A stretch of DNA of 22,129 nt, taken from the NCBI GenBank assembly GCA_041169145.1, contig JBEEJO010000007.1:1-22129 (forward strand). Reading direction: 5' to 3'. Made by a program: the position numbers and the translations under genes. Shown one piece after another: positions 7,632-14,268 of this stretch. Source of the DNA: DATJQA01 sp041169145 (GTDB lineage Bacteria; Patescibacteriota; Minisyncoccia; UBA6257; 2-01-FULL-56-20). Position 1 is the first letter of the stretch, and the number at the start of each line of letters is the position of its first letter. A model generated the notes under the pieces. The model did no database searches, was not told the DNA's origin, and was given only the letters and a program-made list of their open reading frames with translations.

Positions 7632-9434
7632 CTAATCCCGCGGACGGAATCCCCCGCCACCGATACCAGGAAGGCGGACGGTGCTCGGTGTCGACTGCGT
7701 CGCGGTGGTGGCCGTACCTGCCGCTATCGTGCGTGTCACGACCTGCTGCCCCTCGGTAAGTCCGGAAATGACCTCGGTCATCGTATCGTTCGCGAGGCCG
7801 ATCGTGATCGGTATCCGGCGGAGCGGTGACGCCTGCGCTGTTCCGCTGCTCGCCGTCGTACTTGAACTGCGGCGCCGTCCGCCGCCGAATGTATAACCCG
7901 ATGATGGCGTAGACGAAGCGAATGAACGCGTTGAGGACGAGCGCGTGGACGATGAGGTGAACTGGCGCGGGAACGACCGGGTGCTTGTAGCCGAACCGAA
8001 TGTATCCAGAACCTCCACATAGGTCAGCTCGCCTTCGGTCTTCACCGCGGCGTTCGGCACCAGAAGCACGTTCTCTTTGGTCGCGGTCGTGATAGAAGCC
8101 GAAACGCTCATACCTGGCTTCACGCGTTCGTCAGGAGTATCGAAGGTTATCTTCACGACATAGTTCACCACGCCCTGACTTACCGTACCGAGCGTGTCTA
8201 TCGCACTGACCGCGCCCTCCGCCTTGAGCCCGGGAAGCGCATCGAACGTAAGGGTTGCCGTTTGGCCGACGGCGATATTCGCGGCGTCCACCTCATTCAA
8301 CGATATTTCCGCGATGCGCTGGTGCGCAATGAGCGTTGCGATCGTTCCGCCGGAAGAGACACTGTTGCCGCGTTCGATGTCCATAACCGCAATGATGCCG
8401 GCAAATGGTGCGCGTACGGTATAATCGGCGAGTTTTTCGCGCGCATCGGCGAGCGCATTCTCGCGCTGCTGCACGGCAAGTTCTTGGGATGCGATATCCA
8501 GCGGAGCGTTGTCTACGGCGCTCTGCGATGAGGCAAGCGCGGACAGGTGGGAATTGATCGTCCCGATGTTCGTGCGGATCTTCGTTTTGTACGCCGTCAC
8601 TGTCGCGGGCAGATTCTTGCTATAGGTTGTTGCATAATCGCTCAGGAAATCCAGTAGGTTCTGTTCGCTTTTCAACGACTGACCGACCAGTTTCACGGTA
8701 TCCAGGGTCTCATTCAAAATGGAACGCAGCGTTTCGGTATCCGCGCCAAGCTTGATGTCTTTATACGTGAGAAGCGCCGTGTCGTACGCTTTGCGTGCGG
8801 CACGGTAGTCGCTCTCGGCGATCGAGATGAAGGCGATATTTTTTTGATAGTTCACCGCATCATCGCTCCGCACAAAGTCCTGATAGTATCCTTTGTTGTC
8901 TTGCTCTTTTGCATTGATGGTCTTTCCCAGAAGGGTCTCTTCTGCGGTCGCCACGATATCCGGAAGGTCCAAGAATGCTGACGATACATCAGCGAACGAA
9001 TCTTCCAAAAGCTGGTTGACGTCCGCGGATGATTGCTTGAGTTTCTCAAGCGAGAGTTGCGCCGATGCCAGACTTGCTTCGGCATCACGAATGGTCTTCT
9101 GTGCATCGCTTGCGTCAAGCGACACAAGCGGCGCGCCGGCCGCGATGGACTGGCCGCTCCGAGCGAAGACCGTAAGGACATCGCCCGACGCCTTTGCTTT
9201 CACGTCAAGCTGGTTCGCCGATGACACTTGTCCGCTTCCCGAAACGGTGACCGCAAGTGTTCCGCGCGTGACCGGAGCGGTAACGTATTGCGCCTGGGTT
9301 CCTGTCTGGTTTGCATTGGTGAACCACCAATAAGCCCCGCCACCTACAATAAGAACGACAACGAGACTGACAAGCTTATGGTTGCCGATGAACGAACCCA
9401 CGCCCCGATACATCCGAACGAAAACATTTTTCAT
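7632..9434 (-). CDS. Periplasmic-type membrane fusion protein (MacA/HlyD family) with Ser/Thr/Arg-rich insertion
   Basis: 600 residues. An N-terminal anchor (about 21-38) is followed by the first half of a biotinyl-lipoyl domain (66-112, GSGQV...GDVLTVFARSGQSIAAG), a long alpha-helical hairpin (about 115-340), the second lipoyl half (YTVRAPFAGIIAVMDIERGN, 338-357) and beta-barrel domains (370-470, 538-575). It would couple the adjacent MacB-like permease to export across the outer layer. The helical region is much longer than in MacA (about 225 residues). A low-complexity stretch at 481-538 rich in Ser, Thr and Arg, with repeats of the type STRSF, interrupts the last beta domain; the paralogue at 18764 lacks it. 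The C-terminus ends in a Gly-rich GIGGGGFRPRD tail. First gene of a three-gene operon; no Shine-Dalgarno sequence. Confidence 0.88.
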   Translation of the reverse strand: MKNVFVRMYRGVGSFIGNHKLVSLVVVLIVGGGAYWWFTNANQTGTQAQYVTAPVTRGTLAVTVSGSGQVSSANQLDVKAKASGDVLTVFARSGQSIAAGAPLVSLDASDAQKTIRDAEASLASAQLSLEKLKQSSADVNQLLEDSFADVSSAFLDLPDIVATAEETLLGKTINAKEQDNKGYYQDFVRSDDAVNYQKNIAFISIAESDYRAARKAYDTALLTYKDIKLGADTETLRSILNETLDTVKLVGQSLKSEQNLLDFLSDYATTYSKNLPATVTAYKTKIRTNIGTINSHLSALASSQSAVDNAPLDIASQELAVQQRENALADAREKLADYTVRAPFAGIIAVMDIERGNSVSSGGTIATLIAHQRIAEISLNEVDAANIAVGQTATLTFDALPGLKAEGAVSAIDTLGTVSQGVVNYVVKITFDTPDERVKPGMSVSASITTATKENVLLVPNAAVKTEGELTYVEVLDTFGSATSTRSFPRQFTSSSTRSSSTRSFASSTPSSGYTFGGGRRRSSSTTASSGTAQASPLRRIPITIGLANDTMTEVISGLTEGQQVVTRTIAAGTATTATQSTPSTVRLPGIGGGGFRPRD

Positions 9435-9595
9435 AGATATGAGAGAATTTCGATGACCTTCCGATGATACCCCCGATGATTGATAAAGCCAAGAAAGAAG
9501 TCCCCGACCCTACTCCCGCACGAATGCCGGAAGAAAGCCGGGGATCTTCATTATGGATGTGATGAACGACCTTTTTTCATCCCGATAGCCGTGGA

Positions 9596-10030
9596 TCAGA
9601 ACTGAAGGTGTCGGCCGAAACCGCGCATGCCTCCCTTCGCTTGGCCGTTCGCAGCGCGGGATCCCATCGCGGCGAATCGCGAATCTGCCTGCGCCTGCGT
9701 GATGATCCCGCGATCAACGAGCATCTGAAGCTGAGCTTTTAATTTCTGTTTGCCAAGTTCCAGCATTTTTGCGCGCAAAGCGTCATCGGTGATACCGCGT
9801 TCCGTCGCGATCTCGCGGAGCGTCTTTCCCTGCGCCCATGCGGCTTTGAATTCATCGACGGACATGCCGAGAAGTCCCGCTTGCTGCTCGAACATCGTTT
9901 GATGCCGATCGGCGACTTCCTCGGGCGTTGCGGCCGACATGAACAACCCATTCGCTGACGCCATACTGGTACCGACGAACCCGAGCGCGAGCGCCGGCAG
10001 GATTGCATAAGCGAGATATTTTGTTTTCAT
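9596..10030 (-). CDS. Small secreted helical protein of unknown function
   Basis: 144 residues from the ATG at 10030 (the frame is open 21 codons further, but only from 10030 does a proper signal peptide begin: MKTKYLAYAILPALALGFVG, cleavage near ASA-NG at about 26). The mature part is mostly helical and carries two short repeats of the form (Q/E)xxAGLLGMSVDEFKAAWAQGKTLxEIAxERG and LQMLVDRGIITQAQADSRF, which resemble DUF2680/SHOCT-like helix pairs. The C-terminus is rich in Gly, Arg and Met (GGMRGFGRHLQF). Small secreted helical proteins of this kind (Spy/CpxP by analogy only, no homology claimed) can act as envelope chaperones. It lies downstream of the sigma/anti-sigma pair and upstream of the MacAB-like operon on the same strand. 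A TTCGCC/GGCGAA hairpin (10055-10072) is in its 5' leader. Confidence 0.75.
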   Translation of the reverse strand: MKTKYLAYAILPALALGFVGTSMASANGLFMSAATPEEVADRHQTMFEQQAGLLGMSVDEFKAAWAQGKTLREIATERGITDDALRAKMLELGKQKLKAQLQMLVDRGIITQAQADSRFAAMGSRAANGQAKGGMRGFGRHLQF

Positions 10031-10186
10031 TATTTCGTGGTGATGTTGCGACCTTTCGCCGCGAGAGGCGAACGCATGCATAATGACGTTCATGAAGTAC
10101 TACGATCGGGCAGTATGTTTATTTCATATCTGGCCATTCGGAGGGGATCGTGGCGCGGCCGCAGTATCCTCTCGTCGGCAGCTGCA

Positions 10187-10221
10187 TGCGCATCCGCCGG
10201 CACGAAGCCAGCGGATGCGCA
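10187..10221. repeat. Strong 11-bp hairpin in the gap between anti-sigma gene and secreted-protein gene
   Basis: TGCGCATCCGC (10187-10197) and GCGGATGCGCA (10211-10221) are perfect inverted repeats with a 13-nt loop. There is no T-tract on either strand, so it is not a standard intrinsic terminator. It sits about 70 nt after the stop of the anti-sigma gene. An mRNA-stabilising hairpin, a Rho-type or processing site or a dispersed palindrome are possible. The rest of the 259-nt gap (10031-10289) shows nothing else apart from the leader hairpin noted for the next gene. Confidence 0.6.
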
Positions 10222-10289
10222 ATGAATAAGCCGCGCCGATCCCCGCAGAGTAGTACGCAGACGCACGGCGAAGTATTTCGTCGTACTTA

Positions 10290-11084
10290 TTACGGCCTCG
10301 GAAGCAACAGAAAGCCGCGGAACGGCCTCGGACCGTCCGGAGGTCCGGACCTATCGATATCGTCCGGGTCTATTTCGCGAACGCCAATGGCATGAACAAG
10401 GTCCCCATCCGGCTCACCGAACACGACAACGGTGTCGCCTTCCACAAAATCAAATCCATACGGCAAACTGGTCGTTGCCGTGAGATATACTCCGAACGGC
10501 TCGCCGCGATGAGGCGCGAGTATGAATCCGCTTGTCGCAACGCTCGTGACCGATCCCCGATACACCATGTCGACCCGCCCTCCCGGCAAATGTTCATAGA
10601 ACTGCCCGGCGACGGGAAGACGGTGTTCCATCGCCTGCTGGTACAGCCATGGATGGATCGTGGTCTTTGCGACGATAAGTCCGCCGGCGAACGCGAACGC
10701 AGTGATGCCCAGCACGGAATAGAGCAACGGCTTCCGATGCGCGAATGCATAGTGTTTCACCAAGAGTTCAAGAATGATGACGAGCGCGAGCGAGACGAAT
10801 ACGAGCATCCACGGGATACCGAGCAAAAACGCCAGGATGCCGCGCATCCCAAAAACAGGAACGAACCATGCTCCCGTTCGCCACAATACGAACAGGATAA
10901 AACTCACCACATAAAGCAACGCAAGGAACGCGAAAACGGAGCCCATGAGCATGAGCGCGGCGCGGAGCACAAAGTGCCACTTCGGACGCATCGTGACATC
11001 CCCGCGCTTGATGGCGGCAAGAACCTTCTCGCGCATTTTTTGCGGAGCTTCGGGCGATTCGCGATGTGATGGGTGGTCAGTCAT
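10290..11084 (-). CDS. Multi-pass membrane protein, candidate anti-sigma factor
   Basis: 264 residues: a cytoplasmic N-terminus of about 38 residues (including MREKVLAAIKRGDVTMRPKW), three or four transmembrane segments (about 40-70, 82-110, 121-142), then an extracytoplasmic domain of about 120 residues rich in beta strands (VDMVYRGSVTSVATSGFIL, GEPFGVYLTATTSLPYGF, EGDTVVVFGEPDGD). Its start overlaps the end of the ECF sigma gene by 8 nt, the usual arrangement of sigma and cognate anti-sigma factor. The N-terminal segment would bind the sigma factor and the outer domain would sense the envelope. The zinc-binding HxxxCxxC motif of ZAS anti-sigma factors is absent, so the role is inferred from gene order and topology only. 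It could instead be a membrane protein merely co-expressed with the sigma factor. Confidence 0.65.
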   Translation of the reverse strand: MTDHPSHRESPEAPQKMREKVLAAIKRGDVTMRPKWHFVLRAALMLMGSVFAFLALLYVVSFILFVLWRTGAWFVPVFGMRGILAFLLGIPWMLVFVSLALVIILELLVKHYAFAHRKPLLYSVLGITAFAFAGGLIVAKTTIHPWLYQQAMEHRLPVAGQFYEHLPGGRVDMVYRGSVTSVATSGFILAPHRGEPFGVYLTATTSLPYGFDFVEGDTVVVFGEPDGDLVHAIGVREIDPDDIDRSGPPDGPRPFRGFLLLPRP

Positions 11085-11631
11085 GGGAGTAGCCGTGGTC
11101 GTGAATGCGAGCCTTTAACATCGCTCGGCCGCGGTTCAAACGCACGCCGACGGTAGCGACAGGTATCTCCAAAATATCGGCGATTTCGCGGTAATCTTTT
11201 TCTTCAAAATAATACAAAATGAGCGGCTCGCGATACTTCGGATGCAATGCACCGAGCCCTCGATCCATCAACGCGCGAAGTTCGGCGATATTCGCGTCGC
11301 GGTCAGCCGTTTCGCTGGAGAGCGGATGGGGAAAGATGGTGTCCGGATCAAAGGAAAAGATCGGCTGTCGCGTGCGCTTGCGAAGCGCCGTAATGAACTC
11401 ATTGTGGGCGATACGATACAGCCAGGACGAAAACTTCCTGCCCGCATCAAAACTTTGGATGTTCATGTACGCCTTCAGGAACGCGTCCTGTACCATATCT
11501 TCCGCATCGCTTTGCCCGAACAGGAACCGCCGGGCGTAACGGGCAAGCTTCGCCTCATACCGTTCCATGAGAGTACCGAATGCGTCCGCATCGCCGCGCT
11601 GTACCGATCGAGCGAGGTCTTCATCAGTCAT
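11077..11631 (-). CDS. ECF-type RNA polymerase sigma factor (sigma-70 family)
   Basis: 184 residues, the normal ECF length. Region 2 spans about 10-85, with the SDAEDMVQDAFLKAY segment (41-55) and the -10 recognition helix FSSWLYRIAHNEFI (67-80). Region 4 spans about 118-175, with LHPKYREPLILYYFEEKDYREIA and the helix-turn-helix VATVGVRLNRGRAMLKARI (158-176). Regions 1.1 and 3 are missing, as expected for the class. It would direct RNA polymerase to a small stress regulon, held inactive by the membrane protein encoded by the overlapping downstream gene. It has its own promoter in the gap after msrB, with a housekeeping-like rather than ECF-like sequence, so autoregulation is not obvious. There is no Shine-Dalgarno sequence before the ATG. 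Confidence 0.93.
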   Translation of the reverse strand: MTDEDLARSVQRGDADAFGTLMERYEAKLARYARRFLFGQSDAEDMVQDAFLKAYMNIQSFDAGRKFSSWLYRIAHNEFITALRKRTRQPIFSFDPDTIFPHPLSSETADRDANIAELRALMDRGLGALHPKYREPLILYYFEEKDYREIADILEIPVATVGVRLNRGRAMLKARIHDHGYSHD

Positions 11632-11640
11632 AACGAGAGG

Positions 11641-11669
11641 ATTCTATTGCTACTACGCTCGGAGGGCAA
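11641..11669 (-). promoter_or_regulatory. Promoter of the sigma factor gene
   Basis: Minus strand TTGCCC (11664-11669), 17-nt spacer, TAGAAT (11641-11646), placing the transcript start within a few nt of the ATG at 11631. The sequence resembles a primary-sigma promoter, without the AAC -35 core typical of ECF promoters. Confidence 0.55.
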
Positions 11670-11676
11670 CAATCTT

Positions 11677-12171
11677 TCATGGTGTACGCGTATCCGGCGC
11701 CGAGTTCGATCCGTCATCTTTATTGAGCACAAGACACGCGGAGTTGATGCAGTATCGCTTGCCGTCCTTCTCGTGCGGGACACCGGTCCGACCGGAACGG
11801 TACGTTTTGGGCAAGTCGTCGAACACATGGCCGAGATGCGACCCGCACCGTCTGCACATAACTTCCGTCCTGACCATTCCATGGCTGCGGTCCTCGCGCA
11901 ATGCCACATGCTTCAGATTCGCCGGTTCCGTAAAACTCGGCCAGCCGGTGCCGGAATCAAACTTCGCATCGGACGAAAAAAGGTCTTGGCCGCATACGCG
12001 GCACGAGTATATCCCTCGCTCCTTTGTAGCATGGTACTTCCCGGTGAAAGCGGCTTCCGTCCCCTTCTCGCGCAGGATCCGATACTCCTCGGGACTCAAC
12101 TCGTTGCGCAATTCCTCGTCGGTTTTCAGGACATCATCCGCGCCGGATCGAGAACTCATTGAATCGGTCAT
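11677..12171 (-). CDS. msrB: Peptide methionine-R-sulfoxide reductase MsrB
   Basis: 164 residues. Reduces methionine-R-sulfoxide in oxidised proteins. Key features: two zinc CxxC pairs, C57/C60 (CRVCG) and C106/C109 (CRRCG), the substrate-pocket sequence FDSGTGWPSF (71-80), the HLGHVFDD motif (112-119) and the catalytic cysteine C141 in RYCINS. The domain runs from about residue 22 to 150 and is complete; both ends are short polar extensions. There is no signal peptide, so it acts in the cytoplasm. Its ATG follows the stop of the upstream small membrane protein directly (TAAATG), so the two are translationally linked. The position upstream of an ECF sigma factor and its partner suggests a role in a stress response, which is inference. 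Confidence 0.95.
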   Translation of the reverse strand: MTDSMSSRSGADDVLKTDEELRNELSPEEYRILREKGTEAAFTGKYHATKERGIYSCRVCGQDLFSSDAKFDSGTGWPSFTEPANLKHVALREDRSHGMVRTEVMCRRCGSHLGHVFDDLPKTYRSGRTGVPHEKDGKRYCINSACLVLNKDDGSNSAPDTRTP

Positions 12172-12531
12172 TTAGTTATCCCAGTAGTTCACTTTGTTCT
12201 GTGTATCATCACGCTGTTCGTCGGGTGGCGCAAGCTTATCCCGCATTGCAATAAGTTGTTTCTTCTTTTCTTCATTCGTCTCACGTTCGATGGCCTCAGA
12301 TAATACTCGATATCTCATCGCCACACCCATAATATGGGTGTCCGTTAATTTCTCGACCGCTCGATCGGCTATAAGCAAGGCTCCCATGATCCTGCTGCCG
12401 AAAATATACGTAAAAGCAGCACACACCACGACAATAATGAGCGACTTCACCAACCATGGCAACGGCAGATCATACGCCCACTGGAACGCATCGTTGAATA
12501 GATCGAATAATGACTGGAACTCGCCTATCAT
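12172..12531 (-). CDS. Small single-pass membrane protein with helical tail
   Basis: 119 residues. A hydrophobic segment at about 25-50 (LPWLVKSLIIVVVCAAFTYIFG) is preceded by an acidic amphipathic N-terminus and followed by a charged helical region (about 55-100, with RYRVLSEAIERETNEEKKKQLIAMRDKL) likely to form a coiled coil in the cytoplasm. I do not recognise the family. It lies in an operon-like run: 7 nt after the YwbE-like gene and immediately before msrB with no gap. Base composition resembles the neighbours, although its AT content is a little higher. Confidence 0.7.
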   Translation of the reverse strand: MIGEFQSLFDLFNDAFQWAYDLPLPWLVKSLIIVVVCAAFTYIFGSRIMGALLIADRAVEKLTDTHIMGVAMRYRVLSEAIERETNEEKKKQLIAMRDKLAPPDEQRDDTQNKVNYWDN

Positions 12532-12538
12532 GACATCG

Positions 12539-12808
12539 CTATTCCTCTATGATCCATTGCACCCGGCCGATGGTGCCGTCCGTGAGCCGAACCTTGATGC
12601 CGCGCGGATGCTGTGGAGCGGACGTGAGGATGTCTTTCACGAACCCTTGCGTATAGTTTGTCGTGCCATAGTGCTCTTTCTCGATGACCCATACGGCAAC
12701 GCCCGGCCGAATGGCGCTTCGCGGCGGCGGGTCAGGATTATCACTGCCCGTTCTGCGGGGCCGAGACGGCCTTCGATGACTTTCGTTTTTTGATAAGCGT
12801 GACCTCAT
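12539..12808 (-). CDS. YwbE-like protein (DUF2196 family)
   Basis: 89 residues. The C-terminal 60 residues carry the features I associate with the YwbE/DUF2196 family: an IRPGVAVWVIEK start, GFVKDILTSAPQHPRGIKVRL and DGTIGRVQWI at the end. Function is unknown; the fold is probably a small beta barrel. The only clear in-frame ATG is at 12808, inside the upstream HATPase gene, giving a 68-nt overlap and a basic, Pro/Arg-rich N-terminal tail. A start at a rarer codon nearer the conserved part (for example an ATT before RPGV) is possible, so the N-terminus is uncertain. Confidence 0.7.
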   Translation of the reverse strand: MRSRLSKNESHRRPSRPRRTGSDNPDPPPRSAIRPGVAVWVIEKEHYGTTNYTQGFVKDILTSAPQHPRGIKVRLTDGTIGRVQWIIEE

Positions 12809-13286
12809 TGCCTTTCTCGTTATATTCTACCGCATCAAATCCTGTTTTCATGAAAAAAATCCCACGCCCTGCATTCTTTAAAAGATTCTCGGGGAGCAAC
12901 GGATCCGCGACCTTCTTCCAATCGAACCCCTCGCCCTCGTCACGGACACGGATGCGAACTTCGTCTGGCGACACCAGCACGGAAACATGCACAAGCTTCT
13001 CCGGCACTCCGGCGGCCAGTTTCTGCTGAACTACTTCGGCCTTGCTCTTATCCTCGGGAAGCGGACCGATGACGATGGTCCCGTGGATGAACGCGTTCTT
13101 AATCGCTTCTTCGATCGCGACATCGACCATCATCAATTCCTCGTCGGGCCAGCCCGCGCGTTCCATGCGTCTGCGGATCTCATCCGCCGCCGGATGGGCA
13201 ATAGCTATATCGACGGGGAAATCCCACTCGTCACCCTGAAATAAGTGCTCGAAACTCTTTTCGCTGTTCTCAGTTCCTTCGGTCAT
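12741..13286 (-). CDS. HATPase of the RsbW type (anti-sigma regulatory kinase-like)
   Basis: 181 residues. A GHKL ATP-binding domain of the HATPase_c_2 class: N box EEAIKNAFIHG (59-69, with N64), G1 box RDEGEGFDW (115-123) and G2 box GRGIFFMK (140-147). No dimerisation/phosphoacceptor histidine domain is present, so it is not a classical sensor kinase; such stand-alone domains are typical of RsbW/SpoIIAB serine kinases that control sigma factors through an anti-anti-sigma partner. No STAS-domain partner gene is in the window, and the nearby sigma factor has a membrane anti-sigma candidate of its own, so targets are unknown. A 15-residue insertion at about 77-95 is lysine/glutamate-rich. It starts 3 nt after the cupin stop and overlaps the YwbE-like gene. 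Confidence 0.85.
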   Translation of the reverse strand: MTEGTENSEKSFEHLFQGDEWDFPVDIAIAHPAADEIRRRMERAGWPDEELMMVDVAIEEAIKNAFIHGTIVIGPLPEDKSKAEVVQQKLAAGVPEKLVHVSVLVSPDEVRIRVRDEGEGFDWKKVADPLLPENLLKNAGRGIFFMKTGFDAVEYNEKGNEVTLIKKRKSSKAVSAPQNGQ

Positions 13287-13289
13287 GGT

Positions 13290-13553
13290 TCATTCGGCGA
13301 ACACATAGCGGCATCCCTCCGGTCCGATCGTGATACTGTGTACCGCTCCCGCAGGAACATCCAGCCGGTCGCCAATACCGAGTTCTGTTGTCTTCCCTTG
13401 TACGACAAGCGTCATGGATCCGCGAACGATGACGTGTACGGATTTTTTCTCGTGCGTACGATCGCTGTATGTCGTCTCCGAAAAATCATCGTGTGTGATC
13501 ACCTCCCCGAACCCCTCATTTTCCAGGCCTTCAATGACCTCTTGCTCGTCCAT
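13290..13553 (-). CDS. Small cupin-domain protein
   Basis: 87 residues from the ATG at 13553. A single cupin barrel is visible: THEKKSVHVIVRGSMTLVVQG (first cupin motif, with H34 and H40), GIGDRLDVPAGAVHS (second motif, with H72). The metal-site pattern is partly retained but not complete enough to name an enzyme activity; small cupins like this are often ligand sensors or isomerase-like proteins. The frame remains open upstream to 13709 but this would overlap the divergent CBS gene; the -10-like box next to 13553 favours the short form. Cotranscribed with the HATPase gene. Confidence 0.75.
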   Translation of the reverse strand: MDEQEVIEGLENEGFGEVITHDDFSETTYSDRTHEKKSVHVIVRGSMTLVVQGKTTELGIGDRLDVPAGAVHSITIGPEGCRYVFAE

Positions 13554-13570
13554 ATGGAAGAGAGTATATA
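13542..13570. promoter_or_regulatory. Overlapping divergent promoters for the cupin and CBS genes
   Basis: Plus strand: TTGCTC (13542-13547), 17-nt spacer, TATATA (13565-13570), serving the CBS gene. Minus strand: TATACT (13563-13568), 9 nt before the cupin ATG. The two -10 boxes share bases, so RNA polymerase could serve only one direction at a time. Confidence 0.45.
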
Positions 13571-13596
13571 TGGAAATAACGGAATCGGAAACCCCT

Positions 13597-14046
13597 ATGA
13601 AGATACGCGATGTTATGGAATCCAAGGTTATTGCGGTCCGTCCCGACACGACGTATGAAGAGGCGGGGCGCCTTATGATAGAGCACGATGTAAGCGGCCT
13701 GCCGGTCACGGATGCCGAAGGAAGGCTGGTAGGCCTTATATCCGAGAAAGATCTATTTAAAGCACTCTATCCCGGCGAGGCCGAGTTCGCCGTCGCGCTG
13801 GACGAATCGTATCAAGACCAGGAAATGCAGGAGGCGAATGTGAACGACATGCGAAAGCATCTGGTCTCCCGTTACATGACGAAGCGCGTCCTCACGCTTG
13901 CCCCCGACACGCCGGTCCTCAAAGCCGGCGGCATTATGCTCGCACACCATGTCCACCGCATTCCGGTCGTGGATAACGGAAAGCTTGTCGGTATCGTAAG
14001 CCGCGAAGACATCTACGGCGCTATTCTGAAAAAGCATTTCGCATAG
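13597..14046 (+). CDS. Two-CBS-domain regulatory protein
   Basis: 149 residues. Two CBS motifs: residues 1-56 (MKIRDVMESKVIAVRPDTT...GLPVTDAEGRLVGLISEKDL) and 90-147 (SRYMTKRVLTLAPDTP...RIPVVDNGKLVGIVSREDI), separated by an acidic helical linker of about 33 residues. Pairs of CBS domains bind adenine nucleotides and control a partner protein or domain; here there is no attached effector. The frame is open far upstream (to 13330) and has another ATG at 13570, but the -10 box overlaps that ATG, so 13597 is preferred; a GGAA lies at 13589 as a weak ribosome-binding candidate. The gene is monocistronic, with a terminator directly behind it. Confidence 0.85.
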   Translation: MKIRDVMESKVIAVRPDTTYEEAGRLMIEHDVSGLPVTDAEGRLVGLISEKDLFKALYPGEAEFAVALDESYQDQEMQEANVNDMRKHLVSRYMTKRVLTLAPDTPVLKAGGIMLAHHVHRIPVVDNGKLVGIVSREDIYGAILKKHFA

Positions 14047-14070
14047 CGCTTCGTGTTATATCGCGGAACG

Positions 14071-14093
14071 ACGGCTTTCGGGAGCCGTTTTTT
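14071..14093 (+). terminator. Intrinsic terminator after the CBS gene
   Basis: ACGGCT (14071-14076) and AGCCGT (14083-14088) pair around a TTCGGG loop and are followed by a run of six T ending at 14093. It isolates the CBS gene from the next promoter. Confidence 0.9.
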
Positions 14094-14108
14094 GTTCTTT
14101 CGGAATGA

Positions 14109-14137
14109 TTGACAACACATACATATTTATATATAAT
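14109..14137 (+). promoter_or_regulatory. Perfect consensus housekeeping promoter
   Basis: TTGACA (14109-14114), exactly 17 nt of AT-rich spacer, TATAAT (14132-14137). Both hexamers match the sigma-70 consensus in full, the only such case noticed in the window. Transcription should start near 14144. Confidence 0.88.
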
Positions 14138-14143
14138 ACGCAC

Positions 14144-14268
14144 GTACCTTGATAGCGCTTCTCTCCTGCCTGAGGGCCCTGATTCCTCGCTTACTTCGAT
14201 CGGTAAGCTCTTTCACACTCACCCGAGGAACCTTCGGAGCTCTCATGCAGGAGGGAAGGTCACGAATA
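14144..14268 (+). promoter_or_regulatory. Foldable leader that can sequester a Shine-Dalgarno sequence
   Basis: CTTCTCTCCTGC (14158-14169) can pair with GCAGGAGGGAAG (14247-14258) in a 12-bp helix with one GU pair. Inside it, TTCCTCG (14183-14189) pairs with CGAGGAA (14224-14230), with a CTTAC/GTAAG hairpin (14190-14194, 14203-14207) above, and CCGAG/CTTCGG can form an alternative hairpin (14223-14237). The right arm of the long helix contains AGGAGGGAAGG, the strongest Shine-Dalgarno-like sequence I noticed, 9-14 nt before a GTG at 14269. If translation starts there, the leader would hide its ribosome site. If instead translation is leaderless from the TTG at 14149, this is coding sequence and the pairing is incidental. 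No known RNA family was recognised. Confidence 0.4.

Noticed and set aside
9495..9560. Possible terminator with CCCCG/CGGGG arms in the gap before the first MacAB-like operon
   Set aside because: Arms are only 6-7 bp around a long loop and the T-richness after it on the minus strand is weak, so it is not listed as a feature.
11242..12162. Plus-strand open frame of 306 codons opposite sigma factor and MsrB genes
   Set aside because: Both minus-strand genes have full family motifs, and this frame spans across both and the gap between them.
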